Source of the DNA: Nocardia pseudobrasiliensis NBRC 108224
GTDB lineage: Bacteria; Actinomycetota; Actinomycetes; Mycobacteriales; Mycobacteriaceae
Length of the DNA stretch: 64,000 nt
Assembly (NCBI RefSeq): GCF_001613105.1
Contig: NZ_BDBS01000015.1
Coordinates: 62,001-126,000 of the forward strand
Direction: 5' to 3'
This document shows, piece by piece, positions 47,898-56,591 of the stretch. Position 1 is the first letter of the stretch; every line of letters starts with the position of its first letter. Made by a program: the position numbers and the translations under genes. The notes under the pieces were generated by a model. It saw only the letters and a list, made by a program, of their open reading frames with translations. It was not told the DNA's origin and did no database searches.

Positions 47898-47940
47898 ATC
47901 ACCGATTCTTGCGGAGTCCCTGATCCGAAGGGATTGCCCG

Positions 47941-49260
47941 ATGACCGCCGTACTCGAACAGACCTGCGCCCCGCTCGCCCGCGTTTCCGGATGTGATCTG
48001 CGAGTTCCGTTGGTACAGGGCGGAACTCGCAAATACGCCAACTTCGACTACGCCGCCAGCGCCCCCGCCCTGGCGCAGGTCACCGATCGGGTGACCGAGC
48101 TGCTGCCGCTCTACGCCAGCGTTCATCGCGGCGCGGGATACGCCTCGCGCGTCTCCACCGACTGCTACGAATCCAGCCGCGATTCGGTGGCCCGCTTCCT
48201 GAACTGCGCCGACGATCAGGTCGTCGTCTTCACGCGCAACACCACCGATTCGCTGAATCTGCTGGCCTCCTGCGTGCCCGGCGACACCGTGGTGCTCGAT
48301 ATCGAACATCACGCCAACTTCCTGCCCTGGACCCGGCACGGACGCCGCGTGGTGCCCGCGGCCGACACCGTGGAGGAGACCATCCGCCGCGTGGTCGCCG
48401 AACTGTGTGCGAAACCCGCTGCGCTGCTGGCGATCACGGGTGCGTCCAATGTCACCGGCGAGGTGCTGCCGCTGGAGCGGCTGGCCTCCATCGCGCATCA
48501 GTGCGGTGCGCGCATCCTCGTCGACGCGGCGCAGCTGGCCCCGCACCGGCGAATCGACCTGCGCGCCACCGGCATCGACTATCTCGCCTTCTCCGGCCAC
48601 AAGTTGTACGCGCCCTTCGGCGCCGGAGTCCTGGTCGGCCGCCGCGACTGGCTCGACGCCGCCGAGCCGTACCTCGCCGGCGGCGGCGCGGTCAAACAGG
48701 TCAGCGCCACCGAAACCGAATGGGCCTGCGCCCCCCAGCGTCACGAGGCGGGCTCCCCCAACGTCCTCGGCGTGGCCGCCCTCGCCGCGGCCTGCGACGC
48801 CCTCGGATCCCTGGACGAACAAACCGTCCTCGACCATGAGCGCCATCTCGCCGACCGCCTGCGCGCGGGCCTGAAAGCCATTGCTGGCGTGGACTTCCTG
48901 CGCATCTGGTCCGACAGCACCGACAGCGTCGGCATCGTGGCCTTCACCCTCGCCGGTTTCGAACCCGGGCGAGTCGCCGCCTACCTCTCCGCCGAACACG
49001 CCATCGGCCTCCGAGACGGCCGCTTCTGCGCCCACCCCCTCCTCGCCCGCCTCGGCGTGGACGGCGCCCTCCGAGCCAGCATCGGCCTCGGCACCTCCAC
49101 CGCCGATGTAGACCGCCTCATCGATGCCATCGCCACCCTCACCACCCAAGGCCCCACCTGGACCTACACCAACACCCAAGGCCAGTGGAACCCCTCCCCC
49201 GAAACCCGCCCCGGCCTCACCCCCACCTCCCCCCAAGGCGCCACCCCTTGCTCCTTCTAA
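47941..49260 (+). CDS. Class-V aminotransferase / cysteine desulfurase-like enzyme
   Basis: 439 residues, PLP fold type I. Early motif YANFDYAASAPALAQVTDRV, the middle GASNVTGEVLPLERL and VDAAQLAPHRRIDLRATGIDYLAFSGHKLYAPFG contain the PLP Asp and the Schiff-base Lys (SGHK). The Cys in LRDGRFCAHPLLARL is at the position of the cysteine-desulfurase active loop. The C-terminal 35 residues are Pro/Thr-rich and weakly conserved. With the SAM riboswitch in front, a role in sulfur amino-acid metabolism (e.g. cysteine desulfurase or lyase) is likely but its substrate is unknown. Confidence 0.9.
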   Translation: MTAVLEQTCAPLARVSGCDLRVPLVQGGTRKYANFDYAASAPALAQVTDRVTELLPLYASVHRGAGYASRVSTDCYESSRDSVARFLNCADDQVVVFTRNTTDSLNLLASCVPGDTVVLDIEHHANFLPWTRHGRRVVPAADTVEETIRRVVAELCAKPAALLAITGASNVTGEVLPLERLASIAHQCGARILVDAAQLAPHRRIDLRATGIDYLAFSGHKLYAPFGAGVLVGRRDWLDAAEPYLAGGGAVKQVSATETEWACAPQRHEAGSPNVLGVAALAAACDALGSLDEQTVLDHERHLADRLRAGLKAIAGVDFLRIWSDSTDSVGIVAFTLAGFEPGRVAAYLSAEHAIGLRDGRFCAHPLLARLGVDGALRASIGLGTSTADVDRLIDAIATLTTQGPTWTYTNTQGQWNPSPETRPGLTPTSPQGATPCSF

Positions 49261-49352
49261 CCAAAACCGCATCTCGCCCGGACAACTCGAATCCCGCTGG
49301 CGCCGAAGCCCTTTCGTCCCTTCGGACCGCCGGCCTCGCGCCTTTCCGACCC

Positions 49353-49490
49353 GCCACCGCCCCGTGGCCCTGTTGTCCTGGCACCACCCGGTAGTCCTCT
49401 TGCCCTGGCACCACCCCGTGGTCCTGTGCCCCTGGCACCACTCCCTGTTCCTGTTGTCCCGGCACCACGCCCTGTTCCTGTTGTCCCGGC
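49353..49490. repeat. 27-bp tandem repeat (minisatellite) after the PLP gene
   Basis: Units start with GGCACCA at 49380, 49407, 49434 and 49461 and with GGCACG at 49488, always 27 bp apart; a decayed unit sits at 49353. The core is GGCACCAC-CC-GT-GT-CCTGTTGTCC with substitutions. The period, a multiple of three, keeps several frames open, but no protein family is seen in them. It begins about 93 bp after the PLP gene stop. Confidence 0.85.
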
Positions 49491-49513
49491 ACGCTTTTCG
49501 CCGGGACAACAGG
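49477..49513 (+). terminator. Long hairpin at the end of the 27-bp repeat
   Basis: Perfect 14-bp arms CCTGTTGTCCCGGC (49477-49490) and GCCGGGACAACAGG (49500-49513) around a 9-nt loop. The left arm is the last repeat unit itself, so the repeat array and terminator are intertwined. It can stop both the PLP gene transcript and one coming from the right. Confidence 0.75.
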
Positions 49514-49519
49514 ACCGCC

Positions 49520-49708
49520 CTAAGGAACCAGATACCGCTCCGCCAATTCCTCGATCAGCGGATCGTCGTCGGCCACCGCGTCCAGCGCCTCGAGATCGCT
49601 CTCGACCGAAACCTGCCGGGTATCGTCCTGCTCCGGATCCGGAGCGCCGTCCTCGTTCAGCTGTCACAGGATCTTCTCGCGCACGCGCGCCTTCAACGAA
49701 TCACTCAT
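49520..49708 (-). pseudogene. Small gene interrupted by in-frame TGA
   Basis: Frame starts at ATG 49708 (MSDSLKARVREKIL), hits TGA at codon 15, then runs on without a break: QLNEDGAPDPEQDDTRQ, VSVESDLEALDAVADDD and PLIEELAERYLVP before TAG. The second half has strong coding character (acidic, helix-like, clear third-position GC) that does not stop at the TGA. So it looks like one 62-codon gene with one TGA, perhaps mutated from TGG or CGA. No selenocysteine machinery can be inferred. No recognised family. Confidence 0.5.
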
Positions 49709-49763
49709 GGTTCCAGCATGCCCAGTTCGGCGCGATCGACCCGCACGGCCACGCCGGATCGGG

Positions 49764-50204
49764 TCATACCGGTGCGAGCCAACCGCCCCACGGCGTATTG
49801 CGCAGCACCGAGAACGCGGTGAGCAGCGTCAGTGTGATCACCAATCCGGTACGGCTCAGGGTGAATGTCACCGCGCTGCCCGGCTGTCCACGCCAGCGGT
49901 GCAATACCCAACCGCCCCACCACGCGAGAAAACCCACGACCAAAGGCAACAGCAGCGCATTGCTGTGTACCGCGTCGAGAATGCGCCCCTCGGTGAGATT
50001 GTGCATCGCCCGCAGACCACCGCAGCCGGGACACCACCAACCGGTCAGCGCGTAGAACGGGCAGATGCCGTAGGACCCGGAGATATGCGGATCCCGGAAA
50101 TGCAGCACCGCCGCCACACCCGCCGCGGCCCCGGCCACGAGAAACGGCTGACCGAGTGCCCGCCAGCCCGGCCGGATCTCGGGCAGCACATGCGCGGTGT
50201 TCAC
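49764..50204 (-). CDS. DUF2752 membrane protein
   Basis: 146 residues from a GTG (VNTAHVLPEIRPGW). The hallmark CPFYALTGWWCPGCGGLRAMHNLTEGR (Cys-rich loop) lies between membrane helices, with two or three more helices (LVAGAAAGVAAVLHF, LLLPLVVGFLAWWGGWVL, GLVITLTLLTAFSVL). Function unknown. The four Cys/Trp-rich residues could bind metal or form disulfides. No start other than GTG fits because an upstream V is GTC. Confidence 0.82.
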   Translation of the reverse strand: MNTAHVLPEIRPGWRALGQPFLVAGAAAGVAAVLHFRDPHISGSYGICPFYALTGWWCPGCGGLRAMHNLTEGRILDAVHSNALLLPLVVGFLAWWGGWVLHRWRGQPGSAVTFTLSRTGLVITLTLLTAFSVLRNTPWGGWLAPV

Positions 50205-50244
50205 AATCGTCCACGGTAGCGGCCGATGCGGCGGGTTGACCAGA

Positions 50245-50622
50245 TCAGTCCGCCTGGGCGAACCGCAAGGTATTGCCGAACGGATCGGCCACCGCGAAAC
50301 CCGGTCCGCCCGGGCCGTCCTCGGGCGGACCGGGCCGCGCGTATCCGTAATCCTTCGCCGCCAGTTCGGCCTGCAACGCGTAGACGTCGCCGACCGCGAT
50401 CCACACCACCGTCCCGGGCGTACCGTCGCCGTGGTGCTCACTGAGATGTACCGTCGCCTCCGACCGCGACGCCTGGGCATACAGCGGCATCTCCGGTGCG
50501 AACCGATGCTCCCAATCCACGGTGAATCCCAAATAGTCGCAGTAGAACTCATATGCCCTGGGCACATCGAAGATGCGCAGCACGGGAATCGGAGCGGCGA
50601 GGCGAATCGCATCGGAGGCCAT
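50245..50622 (-). CDS. VOC-superfamily protein (glyoxalase/bleomycin-resistance type)
   Basis: 125 residues with the paired beta-alpha-beta-beta-beta of VOC proteins: PIPVLRIFDVPRAYEFYCDYLGFTVDWEHRF and GPGFAVADPFGNTLRFAQAD. Conserved metal-binding positions include the His of TVHLSEHHGD and a Glu/Asp near PFGN. Could be a glyoxalase, ring-cleavage or antibiotic-binding protein. Close to but separate from the TetR gene. Confidence 0.9.
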   Translation of the reverse strand: MASDAIRLAAPIPVLRIFDVPRAYEFYCDYLGFTVDWEHRFAPEMPLYAQASRSEATVHLSEHHGDGTPGTVVWIAVGDVYALQAELAAKDYGYARPGPPEDGPGGPGFAVADPFGNTLRFAQAD

Positions 50623-50643
50623 GGGCGAATGGTCCCCGATATC

Positions 50644-51255
50644 TCACCGACTCGCGACCGATTCCGACACCGGCGCGGTCAACACCCCCACCAGCATGTC
50701 CACGATCTCGCCACCGGCATCGGCATCGTCGGCCCCGGCCTCCACCGCGCGCTCGTGATCGGCCAGCAACGCGAACAGCACGGTCGGCAGCGTGCGCAAT
50801 CGCCGTATCCGCAATCGCGGGGCCAGTTCGGGCAGCGCCCGATCGAGTCCACGCATGATCACCCGCACCGAGGTCCGACTGTCGTCGTCGAGATTGGCCG
50901 CGTCGGTGACCGAGGGATGGGTACGAATCTGTTCGAGAAACCGCGCGTAGTGCCCGATCCCGTGCCGGGCGCTCAGCTCGAACATCGGAATCACCAGGGC
51001 CGCCAGCAGCTCGCGCACCCCGTCACCGCGTCGCTCGGCCAACAGTTCCAGCCGTCGCACCTCGAGGGTCGCCATCCGCGATTCGACCACCGCGGCGACG
51101 AGTCCGTCCCGCGAACCGAAGTGGTACTGAATAGCCGAATTATTGCGCTGCCCCGCGGCCGCGGCGATATCGCGCAGCGGCACCGCCGCCCCGCGCTCGG
51201 CGATCAGCCGTTCCGCCGCGAGGATCAGCCGCTCCCGAGCCGTAATCGCTTCCAC
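50644..51255 (-). CDS. TetR-family transcriptional regulator
   Basis: 203 residues. N-terminal helix-turn-helix RERLILAAERLIAERGAAVPLRDIAAAAGQRNNSAIQYHFGSRDGLVAAV, then an all-helical ligand-binding C-terminal region. Divergent from the SDR gene at 51411, its probable target. Ligand unknown. Confidence 0.92.
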   Translation of the reverse strand: MEAITARERLILAAERLIAERGAAVPLRDIAAAAGQRNNSAIQYHFGSRDGLVAAVVESRMATLEVRRLELLAERRGDGVRELLAALVIPMFELSARHGIGHYARFLEQIRTHPSVTDAANLDDDSRTSVRVIMRGLDRALPELAPRLRIRRLRTLPTVLFALLADHERAVEAGADDADAGGEIVDMLVGVLTAPVSESVASR

Positions 51256-51410
51256 ATTCGAAAGAATAGCCCCTCACCAGGGATTTGAGTACAAATCCTT
51301 GACAGTTAAGCGAATATTCTCAACACTGCTTGTGATGCCCGTCACGACCGAAGGTCCGGGCTCCCAAGACGTTTCATCAGCCGCGGGCATCCGAAGGAGG
51401 ACCACCCGCC

Positions 51411-52199
51411 ATGATTCTCGACACCTTCCGCCTCGACGGCCGCGTCGCGATCGTCACCGGCGCCGGACGCGGCATCGGGGCCGCCACCGCGCTCGCCCTC
51501 GCCGAAGCGGGCGCCGATGTGGCCATCGCCTCGCGCACCGAGGCCCAACTCGACGAGGTCGCGGGCAAGATTCGCGCACTGGGCCGCCGCGCGGTCACCG
51601 TGCCGTGCGATCTGTCCGACCTGTCCACGGTCACCGCCTTCGCCGAGCGCGCCGCCGCCGAACTGGGCCGCATCGACATCGTGGTCAACAATGTCGGCGG
51701 CACCATGCCCAACACGTTCCTGACCACCACACCCGAATTCCTCGAGGAAGCCTTTCGCTTCAATGTCTCGACCGCACACGCCCTCACCCGGGCGGCGGTA
51801 CCGCATATGCTGCGCGGCGACGGCGGCAGCGTCGTGAACATCTCCTCGATGATGGGGCGCTCCCCCGGCCGCGGCTTCCTCGCCTACGGCACCGCCAAGG
51901 CCGCCCTCGCGCATTGGACCCGTTTGGCCGCAACCGATCTCGCGCCCCGCATCCGCGTCAACGCGATCGCGGTCGGCTCGGTGCTCACCTCGGCCCTCGA
52001 CGTCGTGGCCCGCCAGCCGGAGATCAAGGCGAAGATGGAGACCGCCACCCCGCTGCACCGATTGGGTGAGCCGTGGGAGATCGCGGCGGGCATCGTCTAT
52101 CTGTGCTCCCCCGCGGGCGGCTACCTCACGGGCAAGGTGCTCGAAATCGACGGCGGTATCGAAAGCCCGAATCTCGAACTGGGCCTTCCGGATCTGTGA
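51411..52199 (+). CDS. Short-chain dehydrogenase/reductase
   Basis: 262 residues, classical [32 protein letters not shown] and active site YGTAKAALA (Tyr-xxx-Lys). ASRTEAQL after strand 2 suggests an NADPH-type Arg. Start supported by GGAGGACCACCCGCC before ATG. Next gene follows 10 bp later, so the two form an operon under TetR control (inference). Substrate unknown. Confidence 0.92.
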   Translation: MILDTFRLDGRVAIVTGAGRGIGAATALALAEAGADVAIASRTEAQLDEVAGKIRALGRRAVTVPCDLSDLSTVTAFAERAAAELGRIDIVVNNVGGTMPNTFLTTTPEFLEEAFRFNVSTAHALTRAAVPHMLRGDGGSVVNISSMMGRSPGRGFLAYGTAKAALAHWTRLAATDLAPRIRVNAIAVGSVLTSALDVVARQPEIKAKMETATPLHRLGEPWEIAAGIVYLCSPAGGYLTGKVLEIDGGIESPNLELGLPDL

Positions 52200-52209
52200 G
52201 GAGCATCCG

Positions 52210-53274
52210 ATGACCTATCGCGTAGTGCAGTGGAGCACAGGCAATGTGGGGCGCTGGGCGCTGCGCTCCATCATCGCCCGTCGCGAACTGGAACTGGTCG
52301 GTGTCTGGGTCTCCGGCCCCGACAAGGCGGGCCGCGACGCCGCCGAACTGGCCGGACTCGACGAGCCCACCGGCATCCTGGCCACCACCGACGCGCAGGA
52401 GCTCATCGCACTGCGCCCCGACTGCATCCTGCACACGGCCATGGCCGACGACCGCCTGTTGGAGGCGGTCGAGGATCTGAAGACCTTCCTGCGCGCCGGT
52501 ATCAACGTGGTCTCCAGCAGTCCGGTCTTCCTCCAATATCCCTACGGCACACTGCCTTCCGAGGCCATCGATCCGATCGTCGAGGCCGCTCGCGAGGGCG
52601 GCGCCTCGCTGTGGGTCAACGGCATCGATCCGGGTTGGGCCAACGACTGGCTGCCGCTGCTGCTCACCAGTGGCAGCGAGCGCATCGATCGGATCGTGTG
52701 CTCGGAGATCATGGACTACTCCACCTACGACAATCCCAAGGTTCTGTTCGACATCATGGGCTTCGGCAGCAAGCTCGACGAGTTGCCCATGCTCCTGCAG
52801 CCCGGCGTCCTGACGCTGGCCTGGGGCAGCGTGATCCGCCAGCTGGCCGCGGCGCTGGATGTCGAATTGGATTCGGTCACACAGACGTTCGAACGTCATC
52901 CCGCACCCGAGGCCCTGCGGGTCGCGGACCGCACGGTCGAGGCGGGCACCGCCGCCGCACTGCGCTTCCGGATCAGCGGAACGCGTTCCGGCCGTGAGCT
53001 CATCGCCCTGGAACATGTCACCCGCCTACATCCCGATCTGGCTCCCGACTGGCCGCAACCCGCCGGAAAGGGTTGCTACCGAGTGGAAATCGAGGGTGAG
53101 CCGGACTATCAACTCGATCTGCAGCTCTACAGCGGCGGCGATCACGCCCGCGCGGGCGTCGTCGGCACCGCCGCCCGACTGGTCAGCGCGATCCCCGCCG
53201 TGGTCGAGGCCGAACCGGGGCTGCTCACCGCCCTGGATCTGCCGCTGACGACCGGACGGGGTCTCGTATCCTGA
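52210..53274 (+). CDS. Dihydrodipicolinate reductase-like NAD(P)-binding protein
   Basis: 354 residues: YRVVQWSTGNVGRWALRSIIARRELELVGVWV is the Rossmann motif of the DapB-like family found widely in mycolata, with a C-terminal domain of the 2,4-diaminopentanoate dehydrogenase type. No DapB catalytic HH pair, so not lysine synthesis. GAGGAG at the stop of the upstream SDR is its ribosome site. Likely catabolic oxidoreductase acting with the SDR. Confidence 0.82.
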   Translation: MTYRVVQWSTGNVGRWALRSIIARRELELVGVWVSGPDKAGRDAAELAGLDEPTGILATTDAQELIALRPDCILHTAMADDRLLEAVEDLKTFLRAGINVVSSSPVFLQYPYGTLPSEAIDPIVEAAREGGASLWVNGIDPGWANDWLPLLLTSGSERIDRIVCSEIMDYSTYDNPKVLFDIMGFGSKLDELPMLLQPGVLTLAWGSVIRQLAAALDVELDSVTQTFERHPAPEALRVADRTVEAGTAAALRFRISGTRSGRELIALEHVTRLHPDLAPDWPQPAGKGCYRVEIEGEPDYQLDLQLYSGGDHARAGVVGTAARLVSAIPAVVEAEPGLLTALDLPLTTGRGLVS

Positions 53275-53334
53275 AAACCGCTCGTCAGCAGCGTGATTCG
53301 CCCGCCCGGTAGGCTCGACGCGACGGGAGGGCTC

Positions 53335-53853
53335 ATGCGAATACGAGTCGGCACGACCGAGGATGCGGCCGGGGTGCTCGCCCTCGGCGACGAGGCCGTG
53401 GCCTGGATGAACACCATGGGCAACAACCAGCAGTGGGGCGCCACGCCCTGGACCGGTGACGAGCGCCGCGAATCCTTCGTTCGCGCGCACGCCGCCGAGG
53501 GTCTGCGCGTACTCGTGGACGAATCCGAGACGATCGCCGGGGCATTGGTGATCAGCGAGACCTGTCAGGACTACGTCCCGGCCGTCGAGGAACCCGAGCT
53601 GTATCTCAACCTGCTGCTCACCTCGCGTCGGCACAGCGGCCGCGGCCTCGGCGGCCTGCTGATCGAGCGTGCCGTGGCCGAGGCGGCCGAGCGCGGTATC
53701 GATCTGCTGCGGGTCGACTGCTATGCGGGCGGCGAGGGAAAGCTGGTGCGCGTCTACGAGAATTACGGCTTCACCCGAGTCGCCGAATTCTCGGTGGGTA
53801 CCTGGCCCGGCATGCTGCTGGCCCGGCGACTGTCCACCCGCCGTCAGCCGTAG
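53335..53853 (+). CDS. GNAT-family N-acetyltransferase
   Basis: 172 residues: motif A RRHSGRGLGGLLIERAVAEAAERG (acetyl-CoA loop R-x-x-G-x-G/A) and the late RVYENYGFTRVAEF match GNAT enzymes. Transfers an acetyl group to an amine; substrate unknown. ATG preceded by GGGAGGG; an ATG 14 codons upstream lacks one. Confidence 0.9.
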   Translation: MRIRVGTTEDAAGVLALGDEAVAWMNTMGNNQQWGATPWTGDERRESFVRAHAAEGLRVLVDESETIAGALVISETCQDYVPAVEEPELYLNLLLTSRRHSGRGLGGLLIERAVAEAAERGIDLLRVDCYAGGEGKLVRVYENYGFTRVAEFSVGTWPGMLLARRLSTRRQP

Positions 53854-53950
53854 GGCTGACAGCCGTACCTCCCGCGGCTCACGACATCTCGGGGACGACT
53901 CCGGGTCGAGCCCTGATGCGGCTGCGGCGCAGAGGTTTTAGCGTCGGCTC

Positions 53951-55087
53951 ATGCGTCTGTCACCGCTCGTGGGAGCCCTGTCCGCCGCCGCCCTGCTCGC
54001 GGGCTGCACCTCGAGCGAGAGCGCCGACGCGACGCCGACCCCGCCGATTTCGACCGCGCAGACCTCGCTGCTGCGCGCCGATATCGACGCGCTACTGCGC
54101 TCCGGCGCCACCGGCGTCCTGGTGACGGTCACCGACCACGGCCGAAACCAGGCCCTCACCGGTGGATTCGCCGATCTGGCGACCGGCCGCCCGATCCCCG
54201 CCGACCCGCCCCAGCAGGTCCGGGTCGGCAGCATCACCAAAACCTTCACCAGCGCGGTGGTACTGCAATTGGTGGGCGAGGGCCGAATCCGGCTGGACGA
54301 ACCGATCGAGACCTACCTGCCCGGCCTGCTGCGCGGCGACGGCATCGACGGCCACGCCATCACCGTCCGCCACCTGCTCCGTCACCAGAGCGGCCTACCC
54401 GAACTCACCGACGACGAACGCATCGACGAATACCGAGCGGCCCAGGACAACCGCATCATGACCCCCGACGAGGAAATGCGGATCGCCCTGAGCCACCCCG
54501 CCGAATTCGCCCCCGGCTCCCACGCCCGCTACAGCAACACCAACTACATCGTGGCTGGCATGCTCATCGAAAAGGTCACGGCCACACCCTATTCCGACCA
54601 ACTGACCCGCCGAATCCTCAAACCCCTGCACCTGACCGACACCTACCTCCCCACCCCGGGCGACCACACCATCCACGGCCCCCACCCCACCGGCTACGCC
54701 ACCATCGCCGACAAGATCACCGACGTAACCCGAATAGAACCCTCGATCCCCTGGTCCGCGGGCGCCCTCATCTCCACCGGCCCCGACCTCAACCACTTCT
54801 ACACCGAACTCCGCACAGGCGAGGTCATCCCACCCACCCAACTGAACGAAATGCTCGACACCATCCCCCTCGAAAACGCCCCCGACTTCCCCTACGGCCT
54901 GGGCCTCACCACCAAGCCCCTCCCCTGCGACACAACCTTTTCCGGCCACACCGGCGGCATCTACGGCTTCACCACCATCGCAGGCGCCACTCCCCAAAGC
55001 CGAGCCGTAACGATAACCCTGACCGGCACCCCCACCTCCCGCTCGGACGTGGTGGACACAATCCTGCCCCACGCCCTGTGCCCATGA
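53951..55087 (+). CDS. Lipoprotein serine hydrolase, class C beta-lactamase fold
   Basis: 378 residues. Signal peptide with lipobox LLAGC (cleavage before Cys19), so anchored to the outer membrane face by lipid. The active-site set is SITK (S-x-x-K), YSNTNY (Y-x-N) and HTGG (KTG-like). Family includes D-aminopeptidases, esterases and EstB-type beta-lactamases. Codon use changes slightly in the second half toward C-rich third positions. Real substrate not determined; resistance to beta-lactams would need testing. Confidence 0.9.
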   Translation: MRLSPLVGALSAAALLAGCTSSESADATPTPPISTAQTSLLRADIDALLRSGATGVLVTVTDHGRNQALTGGFADLATGRPIPADPPQQVRVGSITKTFTSAVVLQLVGEGRIRLDEPIETYLPGLLRGDGIDGHAITVRHLLRHQSGLPELTDDERIDEYRAAQDNRIMTPDEEMRIALSHPAEFAPGSHARYSNTNYIVAGMLIEKVTATPYSDQLTRRILKPLHLTDTYLPTPGDHTIHGPHPTGYATIADKITDVTRIEPSIPWSAGALISTGPDLNHFYTELRTGEVIPPTQLNEMLDTIPLENAPDFPYGLGLTTKPLPCDTTFSGHTGGIYGFTTIAGATPQSRAVTITLTGTPTSRSDVVDTILPHALCP

Positions 55088-55176
55088 ATGCCCGGACCTT
55101 TTGCGGCGGGCGGGTCGAAGGCTCGGCCCCGGGAAGCATCACCGAACCGAAATCGGCTCATAGAGCCGGAAAGTTG

Positions 55177-55252
55177 TGGAGCCGCCTAGGAGAATCGAAC
55201 TCCTGACCTTTTCATTACGAGTGAAGCGCTCTACCGACTGAGCTAAGGCGGC
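55177..55252 (-). tRNA. tRNA-Thr(CGT)
   Basis: Reads on the minus strand as GCCGCCT, TA, GCTC...GAGC, anticodon arm CTTCA-CTCGTAA-TGAAA, variable AGGTC, T-arm AGGAG-TTCGATT-CTCCT and AGGCGGC, then T and an encoded CCA. Anticodon CGT reads ACG, hence threonine. One C-A mismatch at the top of the anticodon stem (27-43), otherwise complete. Between the serine hydrolase and holB. Confidence 0.97.
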
Positions 55253-55331
55253 GTGCCTTGCGGCGGGTGCGAGTCTATCGTCTCGGGGGCCGATCCGGAA
55301 AATCGGTTCGGTGAGGGCGGGGTGACCTGGG

Positions 55332-56543
55332 TCAACGGGTGCGGGCGGCGATGAGGCCGGCGACCATGGCGGCGACCGCGAAACGGGGTTTGACGTTGAG
55401 GTCGAGGGCCTCGCGGCAGTCGAGGACGGCCTCGATGGAGCGGAGCAGGCCCTCGGGCCTGACGTCGGTGGCGAGTTCTCGGATCTGGTCGGGCAGGTCG
55501 GGGTGGGTGAGGGGGACGCCGGTGGCGGGGGTGGTGCGGGCCGCGCCCAGACGGACCGCGAGGGCGTCGCGGTAGAGCCCGGCCACATCGATGAGGGCGC
55601 GGTCGAGGGAGTCGCGGCCGGTGCGGGTGGCACGGGATTTCTGGCGGCGCTCCAGATCTTTCAGCGCGCCCGCCGAACCGCGGGTCGCCGACGCGGTGCC
55701 CTTACCGGTGCCACCCGCGCCCAGGGCGGTGGCCAACTCCTCGCGCTCGCGCTCGTCGCGGGCGGCGCTGACCTGTTTGGCTTCCTCCTCGGCCGATTTC
55801 ACCAGTTCATCGGCGGCCGCATAGGCGGCGGCCGGACGGGCGGTCGCGGCGACCAGGGCCAGCGCGCGCTTGCGGCGAGTCCGGGCCTCCTCGTCGGTGG
55901 CCAGCCGTCGGGCGCGCCCGACGTGGCCGCCGCTCACGGACGCGGCCCAGGCCGCGGTGTCGGCGTCGAGACCGTCGCGCTCGCGCAGCACGTGGGCGAT
56001 GGCCGGGACCGACGGCGTCACCAGATGGATATGCCTGCAGCGCGATCGCAGCGTCACCGAGATGTCCTCGGGATCGACCGACGGTGCGCACAGCAGGAAG
56101 ACCGTTCGCTCCGGCGGCTCCTCGACGACCTTCAGCAGCACATTGCCCGCGGCCTCGGTCAATCGGTCGGCATCCTCGATCACCACGACCTGCCAGCGGC
56201 CGGTACTCGGACGACGGGCGGCGACCTGAACGATCTCGCGCATCTCCTTGGTACCGATACTCAAACCCTCGGGGATCACCCGGCGCACATCGCCGTGGGT
56301 GCCCGCCATGGTGGTGGTGCACGCGTGACAGTGACCGCAGCCGGGCGTGCCCGAATCGGTGCACTGCAGCGCGGCCGCGAAACACAGAGCCGCCACCGAA
56401 CGCCCGGAGCCGGGCGGCCCGGTGAACAGCCACGAATGCGTCATCGCCGAGGACGACACACCGCTGCGCGCTGCCACGGCCGCGGCCGTCAGCTCGGACT
56501 CGACCGCATCCTGGCCCACCAGCCGATCGAAGACACCCGCCAC
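55332..56543 (-). CDS. holB: DNA polymerase III subunit delta'
   Basis: 403 residues from a GTG start (VAGVFDRLVGQ), preceded by AGGGTG. AAA+ clamp-loader fold: P-loop GPPGSGRS (Arg in place of Lys, normal for non-hydrolysing delta'), the zinc module CGHCHAC and VVVIEDADRLTEAAGNVLLKVVEEPP. C-terminal collar domain follows. Part of the clamp loader; conserved beside topA in M. tuberculosis (Rv3644c). Confidence 0.93.
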   Translation of the reverse strand: MAGVFDRLVGQDAVESELTAAAVAARSGVSSSAMTHSWLFTGPPGSGRSVAALCFAAALQCTDSGTPGCGHCHACTTTMAGTHGDVRRVIPEGLSIGTKEMREIVQVAARRPSTGRWQVVVIEDADRLTEAAGNVLLKVVEEPPERTVFLLCAPSVDPEDISVTLRSRCRHIHLVTPSVPAIAHVLRERDGLDADTAAWAASVSGGHVGRARRLATDEEARTRRKRALALVAATARPAAAYAAADELVKSAEEEAKQVSAARDEREREELATALGAGGTGKGTASATRGSAGALKDLERRQKSRATRTGRDSLDRALIDVAGLYRDALAVRLGAARTTPATGVPLTHPDLPDQIRELATDVRPEGLLRSIEAVLDCREALDLNVKPRFAVAAMVAGLIAARTR

Positions 56544-56591
56544 GTCGTACACCCTAGCGGCCGCCACCGACAGCCCGATGCGGCCGTCCGG

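Noticed and set aside
47899..49509. A 536-codon minus-strand frame with a 9-residue repeat at its start
   Set aside because: The repeat is the 27-bp minisatellite read in frame; the rest is the antisense of the PLP gene. A repeat protein is not supported.
49520..49708. TGA read as selenocysteine
   Set aside because: No SECIS-like stem was seen after the TGA and no selenoprotein family fits; mutation or error is simpler.
53951..55087. Calling the lipoprotein serine hydrolase a beta-lactamase resistance gene
   Set aside because: The fold is shared by many esterases and peptidases; the sequence does not show beta-lactam specificity.
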